42,282 nucleotides of DNA from Candidatus Evtepia faecigallinarum (GTDB taxonomy: Bacteria; Bacillota; Clostridia; Oscillospirales; Oscillospiraceae), in the NCBI GenBank assembly GCA_019115225.1, contig DXEA01000041.1, forward strand, positions 1-42,282, given 5' to 3'. The position numbers and the translations under genes are program-made. The notes below the pieces were generated by a model. The model was not told the DNA's origin, made no database searches, and saw only the letters and a list, made by a program, of their open reading frames with translations. This document shows positions 30,379 through 37,719 of this stretch, piece by piece; the stretch's first letter is position 1; each line of letters starts with the position of its first letter.

Positions 30379-30905
30379 GAGATTATCTGGAAGAGTGGTT
30401 AGCGGGGGAGCGCGGTACGCTCCTGCCCCGGCGGCAGAATGGAGGGACCGGGACGGTCCGCCGGAACCCTGAACAGGAAGGGGAAGAGGCGGCGCTGCCG
30501 GCGGCGGAAAGGGATGCCTTTTTGGAGGAAGGCAATCTGGCCCGGCAGGGTACGGCTGGAGAAGGGCAATCGCTGGCGGAGGTGGCTGCACCGGGGGAGC
30601 TCCTTTGGCCGGTCCCGGAGAGGCAAGAGGACGTGTGGCCCGCGGGAGAGGCGGCAGAGTGGCCTTTGCCGGGGCAGGAAGAGCTGCTCCAGGAGAGCGG
30701 CGGGATGAGCCCCCGGGAGTTATATGCGGCCCTGGGCCGGACGGCCAGGGTGTCCCGGCTGGCGGCAGAGGGGGCGGCGGGGGGCTCCCCCGCCATTGTG
30801 ACGGTGCCCGCCCCGGCCCATGAGGCGCGGCGGGACTGGGAGGACCTGGACCGGGCGGTCCAGCGGGACGCCCGGCGGTATGACGGGGGCTTTGCCCTGT
30901 ACTAA
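30375..30905 (+). CDS. Hypothetical phage protein in the tape-measure slot
   Basis: 176 residues starting at GTG 30375. The middle is a low-complexity run of Glu, Pro, Ala and Gly. The first part (MRDYLEEWLAGERGTLLPRR) and last part (LDRAVQRDARRYDGGFALY) look conserved and more ordered. A tape-measure protein, normally over 400 residues with hydrophobic helices, is expected here; this gene shows neither. It may be a chaperone-linked factor or a minimal replacement of the tape measure. Confidence 0.55.
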   Translation: MRDYLEEWLAGERGTLLPRRQNGGTGTVRRNPEQEGEEAALPAAERDAFLEEGNLARQGTAGEGQSLAEVAAPGELLWPVPERQEDVWPAGEAAEWPLPGQEELLQESGGMSPRELYAALGRTARVSRLAAEGAAGGSPAIVTVPAPAHEARRDWEDLDRAVQRDARRYDGGFALY

Positions 30906-30926
30906 TGTGTGGAAGGAGGTGCCGTG

Positions 30927-31511
30927 TTGGAGCTGAGCCCCATGCGGTATAAAAGTTTCATCTGGCCCCACAACCCCAGGACCTACACCATCGAGTATGA
31001 GCGGCAGGTGGCGGTGCATAAGATCCCCTTTGGCCGCTACGCCATGCAGGACCTGGGCCTGGGGCGGCGGGTGATGCGGGGAGAGGGGGAGTTTTACGGG
31101 CCGTCGGCCTATGAGGACTTCAAAAAGCTGGCCACGGTCTTTTATGACGGCGGGCCGGGGACCCTGCTGCACCCGGTGTGGCAGAGCGCCCAGGTGTATT
31201 TTGTAGAGCTGGCCCTGGCCCAGGAGCCCCGGCGGGACTATGTGCGCTATACCTTTACCTTTTGGGAGGAGTATGACAAGTACCGCCAGGAGCTGGTGCC
31301 CGTGGGCCAGGAGAGCAGCGGCCAGAGCGGGGGCAGCACGCCGGTGACCCCCGCCCCCGAGGGGGCGGTGTATCACACGGTGGTGGCGGGGGACACCCTG
31401 TGGGCCCTCGCCCAGACCTATGGGGTGACCATGGGGGAGATTTTGGTGTGGAACCCTCAGCTGAAAAACCCCAACGTGATCCTGCCCGGCCAGCGACTGA
31501 GAGTGGGGTGA
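30927..31511 (+). CDS. LysM-domain baseplate protein (XkdP-like)
   Basis: 194 residues from the TTG at 30927, seven bases after AGGAGG; this gives MELSPMRYKSFIWPHNPRTYTIEYERQ, the usual family start. An N-terminal tail domain of about 130 residues precedes a glycine/serine-rich linker and a C-terminal LysM (HTVVAGDTLWALAQTYGVTMGEILVWNP and ILPGQRLRVG) that would bind peptidoglycan or join the hub. It is a member of the gp53-like baseplate proteins of PBSX-type tails. Confidence 0.88.
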   Translation: MELSPMRYKSFIWPHNPRTYTIEYERQVAVHKIPFGRYAMQDLGLGRRVMRGEGEFYGPSAYEDFKKLATVFYDGGPGTLLHPVWQSAQVYFVELALAQEPRRDYVRYTFTFWEEYDKYRQELVPVGQESSGQSGGSTPVTPAPEGAVYHTVVAGDTLWALAQTYGVTMGEILVWNPQLKNPNVILPGQRLRVG

Positions 31512-31515
31512 GGGG

Positions 31516-32469
31516 ATGACAGAGTGGAGACTGATCGGCTATGACGGCGCGGAGTATCTCCTGCCCACCCCTGTGGCCTGGCAGCTGGACTACGGCCTGG
31601 GCTCCCCCTGCGACAGCTTTTGGGTCAAGGTGCTCTGGTCGGCGGGGCAGGAGGACAAGCTGGCCGACGGGGTGCGGGTGCAGGTGCGGGAGGACGGCGC
31701 CCTGCGCTTTGTGGGGGTGGTGGACGAGTGCCAGTGCAGCTGGTCCCCGGAAGGATGCACGGCGGAGATCAGCGGCCGGGGCCTGCAGGCCCTGCTGCTG
31801 GACAACCAGGCGGAGGCGGCGGACTATGGGCAGGCCACCCTGGATGAGATTTTGCGGCGGTATGTGACCCCCTACGGCATCACCCTGGCCCAGCGGGTGA
31901 GCCTGCCGGCGGTGTGGGGCTTTTCGGTGGCCTCGGGGAGCAGCTGCTGGGCGGTGGTGTATGACTTTGCCCGGTATTACGGCGGGGTGACGCCCCGGTT
32001 TACCCGGGAGGGCCAGCTGGCCCTCCACCCCTGGCCGTCGGCCCAGCCTGTGGAGCTGGGCACTGACGCTCCGGTGACCAAGGCGGTCCGGCGGGACAAG
32101 CGGTATGGGGTCCTGTCCCAGGTGACGGTGAAGGATGTCACCGGCTGGACCCGGCAGACGGCGGTGAACGACGGCTTCCAGCGCCGGGGCGGCCAGTGCA
32201 GCCGGGTGATTTTGCTGCCCAGGAACACCGGCTACCAGGCCCGGCGGTATGAGGCCCAGTTCCAGCTGGACCGGTCGGCGGCGGAGCTGTTGGAGATCGA
32301 GATCACCGTGGCCCTCCCCTTTGCCGCCTGGCCGGGGGATTTGGTAAAACTCACCCGGGCCGGGTGGAGCGGCAATGGCATCTACCGGGTCCGGGAGAGC
32401 CGGGTGACGCTGGGGGAGGCCGGCTATGAGACCAGATTGGTTCTGGGCGACCCCCAGGCGGTACTGTGA
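31516..32469 (+). CDS. Baseplate hub protein (XkdQ/gpD-like)
   Basis: 317 residues, beta-rich. It begins with a domain including LPTPVAWQLDYGLGSPCDSFWVKVLW, then a segment LQALLLDNQAEAADYGQATLDEILRRYVTPYGI, and ends with ITVALPFAAWPGDLVKLTRAGWSGNGIYRVRES, the pattern of XkdQ/phage late control D hubs. It would form the trimeric hub under the tube. It follows the LysM gene at four bases with a GAGGGG-type site. Confidence 0.85.
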   Translation: MTEWRLIGYDGAEYLLPTPVAWQLDYGLGSPCDSFWVKVLWSAGQEDKLADGVRVQVREDGALRFVGVVDECQCSWSPEGCTAEISGRGLQALLLDNQAEAADYGQATLDEILRRYVTPYGITLAQRVSLPAVWGFSVASGSSCWAVVYDFARYYGGVTPRFTREGQLALHPWPSAQPVELGTDAPVTKAVRRDKRYGVLSQVTVKDVTGWTRQTAVNDGFQRRGGQCSRVILLPRNTGYQARRYEAQFQLDRSAAELLEIEITVALPFAAWPGDLVKLTRAGWSGNGIYRVRESRVTLGEAGYETRLVLGDPQAVL

Positions 32470-32489
32470 GAAAAAGGAGGGAAACGGCC

Positions 32490-32861
32490 ATGTGGATGGC
32501 AAGAGGAAGAACGGAGGATTTTCTCCGGGAGCCCCCGGTGGAGCTGGGCCAGGTGACCCTGTCCGGGGCCCCGGTGGGGGTGGCCCTGGCGGGGGAGCGG
32601 AGAAACGTCACCGTCTGCCTGCCCGGGGGCTACCACTGGACCCCCGACCGGGGACAGACGGTGCTGGTGGTCAAGAGCGGCCCTGAGGGGGCCCCCTGCG
32701 TGGTGGGTACCCCGGCAGAGGAGGCCCAGGGCGGCCAGGTGTGGCTGTCGGTGGCCCAGGGGGCGGAGATCCGCCTGGGCCAGGACGGGGTCATCCGGCT
32801 GACCGGGCCGGTGGAGGTCCAGGGCAGCCTGACGGTGAACGGACAGGAGGTGGGGGGATGA
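32490..32861 (+). CDS. Short baseplate spike/gpV-like protein
   Basis: 123 residues. The ATG at 32490 is nine bases after AAGGAGG. The body (QVTLSGAPVGVALAGERRNVTVCLPGG and DRGQTVLVVKSG) looks like a short OB fold, and the end (GAEIRLGQDGVIRLTGPVEVQGSLTVNGQ) like a beta-helical spike. This combination fits a truncated gpV/gp138-type tail spike. Confidence 0.65.
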   Translation: MWMARGRTEDFLREPPVELGQVTLSGAPVGVALAGERRNVTVCLPGGYHWTPDRGQTVLVVKSGPEGAPCVVGTPAEEAQGGQVWLSVAQGAEIRLGQDGVIRLTGPVEVQGSLTVNGQEVGG

Positions 32862-33199
32862 GCGTGACCCAGATCAGGGACGGGGACTATCGCCCGGACG
32901 GTCAGGGGGGCTTTGCCGAAAGCGAGGGGGCCCAGGAGGTGCTGGAGCGGGTGCTCTTTCAGCTCACCGCTCGCCGGGGGCGCTTTCCCCTGCTGCCCCA
33001 GGTGGGCAGCCGGCTGTATCTGCTGCTGCGGGAGAAGCCCTCGGTCCGGGGCAGCGTGGGGGCCAGCTATGCCGCCGAAGCCCTGGCAGGGGAGGAGGAC
33101 CTGCAGGTGACGGGGGCAGAATGGAATGAGGCCGCCTGCCACCTGGAGGTGACATTGCTGTGGCAGGGGGAGAGCCTGCGGGCCTGCGTGCCCCTGTGA
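32858..33199 (+). CDS. Baseplate wedge protein (gp25/XkdS-like)
   Basis: 113 residues overlapping the spike gene by ATGA. The order EVLERVLFQLTARRGRFPLLPQVGSRLYLLL followed by VTGAEWNEAACHLEVTL is the gp25-like lysozyme-fold wedge pattern (no enzymatic activity expected). It precedes baseplate J as in myophages. Confidence 0.82.
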   Translation: MSVTQIRDGDYRPDGQGGFAESEGAQEVLERVLFQLTARRGRFPLLPQVGSRLYLLLREKPSVRGSVGASYAAEALAGEEDLQVTGAEWNEAACHLEVTLLWQGESLRACVPL

Positions 33200-33219
33200 G
33201 AGAAGGGAGTGAGGAAACC

Positions 33220-34272
33220 ATGAAAACGGTGGATGAGATTTATCGGGAGATGGTAGACCGGGTGGCCCTGGAGACGGGGATCACCCCGGAGGGCACCGGG
33301 GAGATGGCCGTGCGCCTGTACGCCCTGGCCGCCCAGATCTATGGCCTGTATGAGGAGAACGCCTGGACCTGCCGCCAGTGCTTCCCCCAGACGGCCACGG
33401 GGGAGGAACTGGAAAAGCACGGCTTTCTGCGGGGCGTCAGCCGCCTGGCCGCCCGGCGGGCGGAGGGGACCCTGCGCTTCCTGCTCCAGGGGGCGTCGGG
33501 GAGCGACGTGACCATCCCCCAGGGCACGGTGTGCCTGACGGCGGGGGGAACGGCCTTTGAGACCACCCGGGAGGGGGTCCTTGCCGCCGGGTCCCTATGG
33601 GCAGACGTGCCGGCCCAGGCCGTCCAGCCGGGGTTGGGGGGGAACGTGCCCACGGGGGCGGTGCGCACCCTGTCCCTGGCCCCGGTGGGGGTGGCGGCCT
33701 GCACCAATCCCACCCCCTTTACCGGGGGAGGGGAGGAGGAAGAGGACGAGGAACTGCGGGCCCGCATCCTGGCCACCTATCAGAGTACTCCCAACGGCAC
33801 CAACAGCGCCTACTACGCCAGGCAGGCCCTGGCCGTGCCCGGCGTGGCGGCGGTGAAGGTGCTGCCCAAAAACCGGGGGCTGGGGACGGTGGATGTGATC
33901 ATCGCCGCCGCCGATGGCCTGCCTGAGCAGAGCCTGGTGGACCAGGTCCGGGAGGACCTGGCGGGCAAGCGGGAGATCGCCGTGGACGTGGCCGTCCAGG
34001 CCCCCGAGGCGGTGCCCGTCCACCTGATCCTGTCGGTGCAGCCCCAGGACGGGATGCTGCCGGATGTGGTCCTCCAGCGGGTGAGGGACACCATGGAGAC
34101 CTGGTTTGACGGGAGTATGCTGGGCAAAAACCTGCTGCTGGTGGAGATCGCCCAGCGGATCTATCAGGTGGAGGGGGTGGCCAACTACCGCATCGACGGG
34201 CCGGTCAATGACGTGACGGTGGAGGGCGGCCAGCTGCCGGTGCTGGGTTCCCTGTCGGTGGAGGTGATGTGA
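33220..34272 (+). CDS. Baseplate J-like protein (XkdT-like)
   Basis: 350 residues, standard for gpJ/gp47-type wedges. The N-terminal helices (DEIYREMVDRVALETGITPEGTGEMAVRLYALAAQIYGLYEE) are followed by the beta-rich core with ATGEELEKHGFLRGVSR, VTIPQGTVCLTAGGTAFETT and GNVPTGAVRTL, then EDEELRARILATYQSTPNGTNSAYYARQALAVPGVAAVKVLP, a hallmark of the family. It forms wedge arms with the gp25-like protein. AAGGGAGTGAGGAAACC precedes the ATG. Confidence 0.94.
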   Translation: MKTVDEIYREMVDRVALETGITPEGTGEMAVRLYALAAQIYGLYEENAWTCRQCFPQTATGEELEKHGFLRGVSRLAARRAEGTLRFLLQGASGSDVTIPQGTVCLTAGGTAFETTREGVLAAGSLWADVPAQAVQPGLGGNVPTGAVRTLSLAPVGVAACTNPTPFTGGGEEEEDEELRARILATYQSTPNGTNSAYYARQALAVPGVAAVKVLPKNRGLGTVDVIIAAADGLPEQSLVDQVREDLAGKREIAVDVAVQAPEAVPVHLILSVQPQDGMLPDVVLQRVRDTMETWFDGSMLGKNLLLVEIAQRIYQVEGVANYRIDGPVNDVTVEGGQLPVLGSLSVEVM

Positions 34273-34748
34273 TGGGCCACGGACAGTATCTGCGGGACCT
34301 GCTGGCCCCCCTGGGGGTCTACCGCTGGGAGGGCAGCTTCCAGTGGAGTGAGCTGCAAAGCGAGGGGGCGGCCCTGGACCAGGTGGCCCAGGAGCTGGCG
34401 CACATCCGCCAGGAGATGAACCTGTACACCGCCCGGGAGGAGGGCCTGCAGGGGGTGCTGGACCTGCTGGGCCGGACCGCCGGGGAGGAGGACCTGGAGG
34501 ACCTGCGCCAGACCGCCGCCGCCCTGCTGCGCATCGGGGAGAACAGCTTTACCCTGGCGGCCATGAACGACACCCTCCGGGGCTGCGGCATCCCCGCCCA
34601 GGTGGCCGAGACCGGGGACCCCCTGAAGGTGACCGTCACCTTTCCGGGGATCACCGGCATCCCGGCAAACTTTTTTCAGATCCAGAAGCTCATCGAGGGC
34701 ATCCTGCCCTGCCATCTGCAGGTGCAGTACCAGTTTGCCCAGGAATAA
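34272..34748 (+). CDS. DUF2313 (XkdU/YmfQ-like) baseplate protein, last gene of the block
   Basis: 158 residues: a helical N-terminal half (YLRDLLAPLGVYRW, LDQVAQELAHIRQEMN) and a beta-rich C-terminal half (LKVTVTFPGITGIPANFFQIQKLIEGILP). It overlaps baseplate J by one base. In complete phages the tail-fibre genes follow; here the block stops, leaving 326 bases to the nrdD start. Start ATG 34272 is seven bases after GGAGG. Confidence 0.82.
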   Translation: MGHGQYLRDLLAPLGVYRWEGSFQWSELQSEGAALDQVAQELAHIRQEMNLYTAREEGLQGVLDLLGRTAGEEDLEDLRQTAAALLRIGENSFTLAAMNDTLRGCGIPAQVAETGDPLKVTVTFPGITGIPANFFQIQKLIEGILPCHLQVQYQFAQE

Positions 34749-35074
34749 GGGGGTGTGGGCAGTCTGCCCAAAGCGGGGCCGGCCCCGTTCGGAGGATGCC
34801 AGGCGCCCGTTTTCCGGGGGATGCAGACCGCGGGAGAACGGTTTGCCGGGGAAAAGGAGCACAACAGATGGTATCGAAGTCACAGACCCAACCCCAAATT
34901 TTGTGCAATAATTTGCCTGAGCAAGGCTTGACGGGACTGTCTGGCCGGTGCTATGATGTGTGTGCTGTAAAATAATAGACACAAGATAATGTGTTTTAAC
35001 GCCATAAACGACACAAGATACCGAAAAATACGCGCCAGCAGGATGCTGAGATGAGGAAGAAGGAGAAGCGCTCC
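34749..35074 (+). promoter_or_regulatory. nrdD promoter region with two NrdR boxes
   Basis: A -35 TTGACG (34928-34933) and -10 TATGAT (34952-34957) are 18 bp apart. Downstream lie two NrdR-type boxes: ACACAAGATAATGTGT at 34979-34994, a good match to the palindromic consensus, and a weaker one with ACACAAGATA at 35011-35026. They begin 32 bp apart, the helical phasing typical of paired NrdR sites. The first half of the gap (34749-34900) holds G/C inverted repeats and no credible gene. NrdR should repress nrdD when nucleotides are plentiful. Confidence 0.85.
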
Positions 35075-37405
35075 ATGACCATGGTACAACAGATTCGGAA
35101 ACGGGACGGGCGAGTGGTCCCCTTCCACGAGAATAAGATCGCCGACGCCATCAACAAGGCCTTCGAGGCCACCTATAAGCCCGGCTATGACGAGACCGCA
35201 GCCAAGCTGGCCCACGAAGTGGCCTCCGTGCTGGAGGTGGAGGGCAAGGACTGCCCCGACGTGGAGCACATCCAGGACATCGTGGAGCGGGTGCTCATGG
35301 ACAACGGCTATGTCCAGACCGCCAAGGCCTACATCCTCTATCGCTCCGAGCGCAGCCGGGCCCGGGAGATGAACACCCGGCTGATGAAGATCTATGAGGA
35401 CATCACCTTCTCCGCCGCCAAGGACAGCGACATCAAGCGGGAGAACGCCAACATCGACGGCGACACCGCCATGGGCACCATGCTCAAGTACGGCAGCGAG
35501 GGGTCCAAGCAGTTTTATCAGATGTTCGTCATGAAGCCCGAGCACGCCCGGGCCCACAGCAGCGGGGACATCCACATCCACGACATGGACTTTGCCCCCA
35601 TGGGCACCACCACCTGCACCCAGATCGACCTCATCAAGCTCTTTGACGGGGGCTTCTCCACCGGCCACGGCACCCTGCGGGAGCCCAACGACATCGCCTC
35701 CTACACCGCCCTGGCCTGCATCGCCATCCAGTCCAACCAGAACGACCAGCACGGCGGCCAGGCCATCGTGAACTTTGACTATGCCATGGCCATCGGCGTG
35801 CGCAAGACCTTCAAGCGCATCTATCGCCAGAACCTGGCCCGGGCCCTGATGCTCCTGGAGGACCAGGCCGACCCCGAAAGCCAGCTCAAGGAGCACATCC
35901 GGCAGCTGGAGGCCGAGACCGGCCTGTATCCCAAGCTGGAGGACTGCGAGGCATTCTTCCAGGCGGAGATGCCCTTCCTGCTGGAGCACTACGGCCAGGA
36001 CGAGGCCCTGCTGCGCCGGTGCCAGGAGTTCGCCCACTACCGGGCGGTGAAGGAGACCGACCGGGCCACCTATCAGGCCATGGAGGCTCTCATCCACAAC
36101 CTGAACACCATGCACTCCCGGGCCGGGGCCCAGACCCCCTTCTCCTCCATCAACTACGGCATGGACACCTCCCCCGAGGGGCGCATGGCCATGAAGAATA
36201 TCCTGCTGTCCACCGAGGCCGGCCTGGGCAACGGCGAGACCCCCATCTTCCCCATCCAGATCTTCCGGGTGAAGGAAGGGGTCAACTACAACCCCGGCGA
36301 GCCCAACTATGACCTCTTCCAGCTGGCCATCCGGTGCTCGGCCAAGCGCCTCTTCCCCAACTTCTCCTTCATCGACGCCCCCTTTAACCTGCAGTACTAC
36401 CAGCCGGGCCGGCCCGAGACCGAGATCGCCTACATGGGCTGCCGCACCCGGGTCATCGGCAACGTGGTGGACCCCGACCGGCAGATCTGCAACGGCAGAG
36501 GCAACCTCTCCTTCACCACCATCAACCTGCCCCGGCTGGGCATCAAGGCCAAGGGGGACATCAACACCTTCTTTGAAAGCCTGGACCACATGCTGGACCT
36601 GTGCGTGGAGCAGCTGCTGGAGCGCTTTGAGTTCCAGTGCCGCAAGAAGGTGAAAAACGCCCCCTTCCTCATGGGCCAGGGGGTGTGGATCGACTCGGAC
36701 AAGCTGGACTGGGACGACGAGGTGCGGGAGGTGCTCAAGCACGGCACCCTGTCTGTGGGCTTCATCGGCCTGGCCGAGACCCTCAAGGCCCTCATCGGCG
36801 AGCACCACGGCGAGAGCGAGCGGGCCCGGGTGCTGGGCCTGGAGATCGTGGGCCACATGCGGGCCCGGATGGACCAGGAGAGCGCCAAGCGCAACCTGAA
36901 CTTCTCCCTGCTGGCCACCCCTGCCGAGGGGCTTTCCGGCCGGTTTGTCAAGATCGACAAGGAAAAGTACGGCGTCATCGAGGGCATCACCGACCGGGAT
37001 TACTACACCAACTCCTTCCATGTGCCGGTGTACTATCCCATCTCCGCCTATGACAAGATCGCCATCGAGGCCCCCTACCACGCCCTGACCAACGCCGGCC
37101 ACATCAGCTACATCGAGATGGACGGCGACCCCACGGAAAACCTGGACGCCTTCGAGCGGGTCATCCGCTGCATGAAGGAGAAGGGCATCGGCTACGGCTC
37201 GGTCAACCACCCGGTGGACCGGGACCCGGTGTGCGGCTTCTCCGGCATCATCGGCGACCAGTGCCCCGGCTGCGGCCGGAAGGAGGACGACGGGGTCCCC
37301 TTCGAGCGCATCCGCCGCATCACCGGCTATCTGGTGGGCACCCTGGACCGGTTCAACAACGCCAAGCGGGCGGAGGAACGGGACCGGGTCAAGCACAATG
37401 TGTGA
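35075..37405 (+). CDS. nrdD: Anaerobic (class III) ribonucleoside-triphosphate reductase
   Basis: 776 residues. An N-terminal ATP-cone (about 1-95: QQIRKRDGRVVPFHENKIADAINKAF) mediates dATP/ATP control. The core has IHIHDMDFAPMGTTTCTQ, and the C-terminus has a Cys cluster (CGFSGIIGDQCPGCG, three cysteines plus one glycine-flanked position) that probably binds zinc, then RITGYLVGTLDRFNNAKR, which holds the glycyl radical Gly. It makes deoxynucleotides without oxygen. The ATG at 35075 follows AAGGAG; the frame opens eight codons earlier without a good site. The activase NrdG is not adjacent. Regulation is by NrdR boxes upstream. Confidence 0.95.
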   Translation: MTMVQQIRKRDGRVVPFHENKIADAINKAFEATYKPGYDETAAKLAHEVASVLEVEGKDCPDVEHIQDIVERVLMDNGYVQTAKAYILYRSERSRAREMNTRLMKIYEDITFSAAKDSDIKRENANIDGDTAMGTMLKYGSEGSKQFYQMFVMKPEHARAHSSGDIHIHDMDFAPMGTTTCTQIDLIKLFDGGFSTGHGTLREPNDIASYTALACIAIQSNQNDQHGGQAIVNFDYAMAIGVRKTFKRIYRQNLARALMLLEDQADPESQLKEHIRQLEAETGLYPKLEDCEAFFQAEMPFLLEHYGQDEALLRRCQEFAHYRAVKETDRATYQAMEALIHNLNTMHSRAGAQTPFSSINYGMDTSPEGRMAMKNILLSTEAGLGNGETPIFPIQIFRVKEGVNYNPGEPNYDLFQLAIRCSAKRLFPNFSFIDAPFNLQYYQPGRPETEIAYMGCRTRVIGNVVDPDRQICNGRGNLSFTTINLPRLGIKAKGDINTFFESLDHMLDLCVEQLLERFEFQCRKKVKNAPFLMGQGVWIDSDKLDWDDEVREVLKHGTLSVGFIGLAETLKALIGEHHGESERARVLGLEIVGHMRARMDQESAKRNLNFSLLATPAEGLSGRFVKIDKEKYGVIEGITDRDYYTNSFHVPVYYPISAYDKIAIEAPYHALTNAGHISYIEMDGDPTENLDAFERVIRCMKEKGIGYGSVNHPVDRDPVCGFSGIIGDQCPGCGRKEDDGVPFERIRRITGYLVGTLDRFNNAKRAEERDRVKHNV

Positions 37406-37439
37406 GGCAGACAAGACAGAACGTGACAGAAACGTTGCA

Positions 37440-37470
37440 AAAAGAGGCTTGGGTCACCCAAGCCTCTTTT
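37440..37470 (+). terminator. Intrinsic terminator of nrdD
   Basis: AAAAGAGGCTTGGGT (37440-37454) and ACCCAAGCCTCTTTT (37456-37470) form a strong stem (about 13 bp with a practical 5-base loop) ending in a T run. A-T symmetry makes it bidirectional. Confidence 0.92.
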
Positions 37471-37525
37471 CTGTTGCAGAGGGACTTGCAAGTGAAAGAA
37501 AAGAACGTGGACACCCCTTGCAAAA

Positions 37526-37701
37526 TTGTCAAGAAGTTTAGTAAAATACTACAATTTCTTCGTTTCAGAAGGCGAAAGGCACTTGCAAAACCATCTCGGG
37601 GGCGCTATAATTTATGCGATCATGTAGAATAGTACCCTGCGGGGAAAATGAAAGATAAGATAAGAAAACTGTAAAAATGATAAACGAAATCTTTCCCGCA
37701 G
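37526..37701 (+). promoter_or_regulatory. Promoter and structured leader of the bifurcating-oxidoreductase operon
   Basis: A -35 TTGCAA (37583-37588) and -10 TATAAT (37606-37611) have 17-bp spacing. A second possible pair, TTGTCA (37526-37531) and TACAAT (37550-37555), lies upstream. TTGCAA occurs three times (37486, 37518, 37583). In the leader, CTGCGGGGAAA (37637-37647) can pair with TTTCCCGCAG (37692-37701), with one bulged G, just before the ribosome site. Confidence 0.7.
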
Positions 37702-37719
37702 ACCAAAGGAGTGAAGACA

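Larger units (their letters stand above)
21916..34748 (+). mobile_element. Compact contractile-phage structural block, PBSX-like, probably domesticated
   Basis: Seventeen genes on one strand encode terminase, portal, capsid, connectors, sheath, tube and a contractile baseplate in the canonical order. Nearly all are separated by 0-20 bases or overlap by 4 (ATGA/GTGA), and base composition resembles the flanking chromosome. There is no integrase, excisionase, repressor, replication, holin/endolysin or receptor-binding protein, and no tape-measure-sized gene. The flanks are a CBS-domain gene and nrdD. No att-like direct repeat of useful length was seen. It may be a domesticated gene-transfer-agent-like particle, a defective prophage, or a tail/head weapon with missing parts elsewhere. 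Confidence 0.8.

Noticed and set aside
21916-34748. R-type tailocin
   Set aside because: Intact terminase, portal and capsid genes are present, and the tape-measure, fibre and lysis genes that tailocins keep are missing.
21881-34760. att-type direct repeats at the ends of the phage block
   Set aside because: Only a trivial shared GGGGGTGT (near 21882 and 34750) was found, too short and G-rich to count.
34880-37414. Long minus-strand open frame opposite nrdD
   Set aside because: nrdD is a well-supported full-length gene on the plus strand, and the opposite frame has no domain, ribosome site or promoter.
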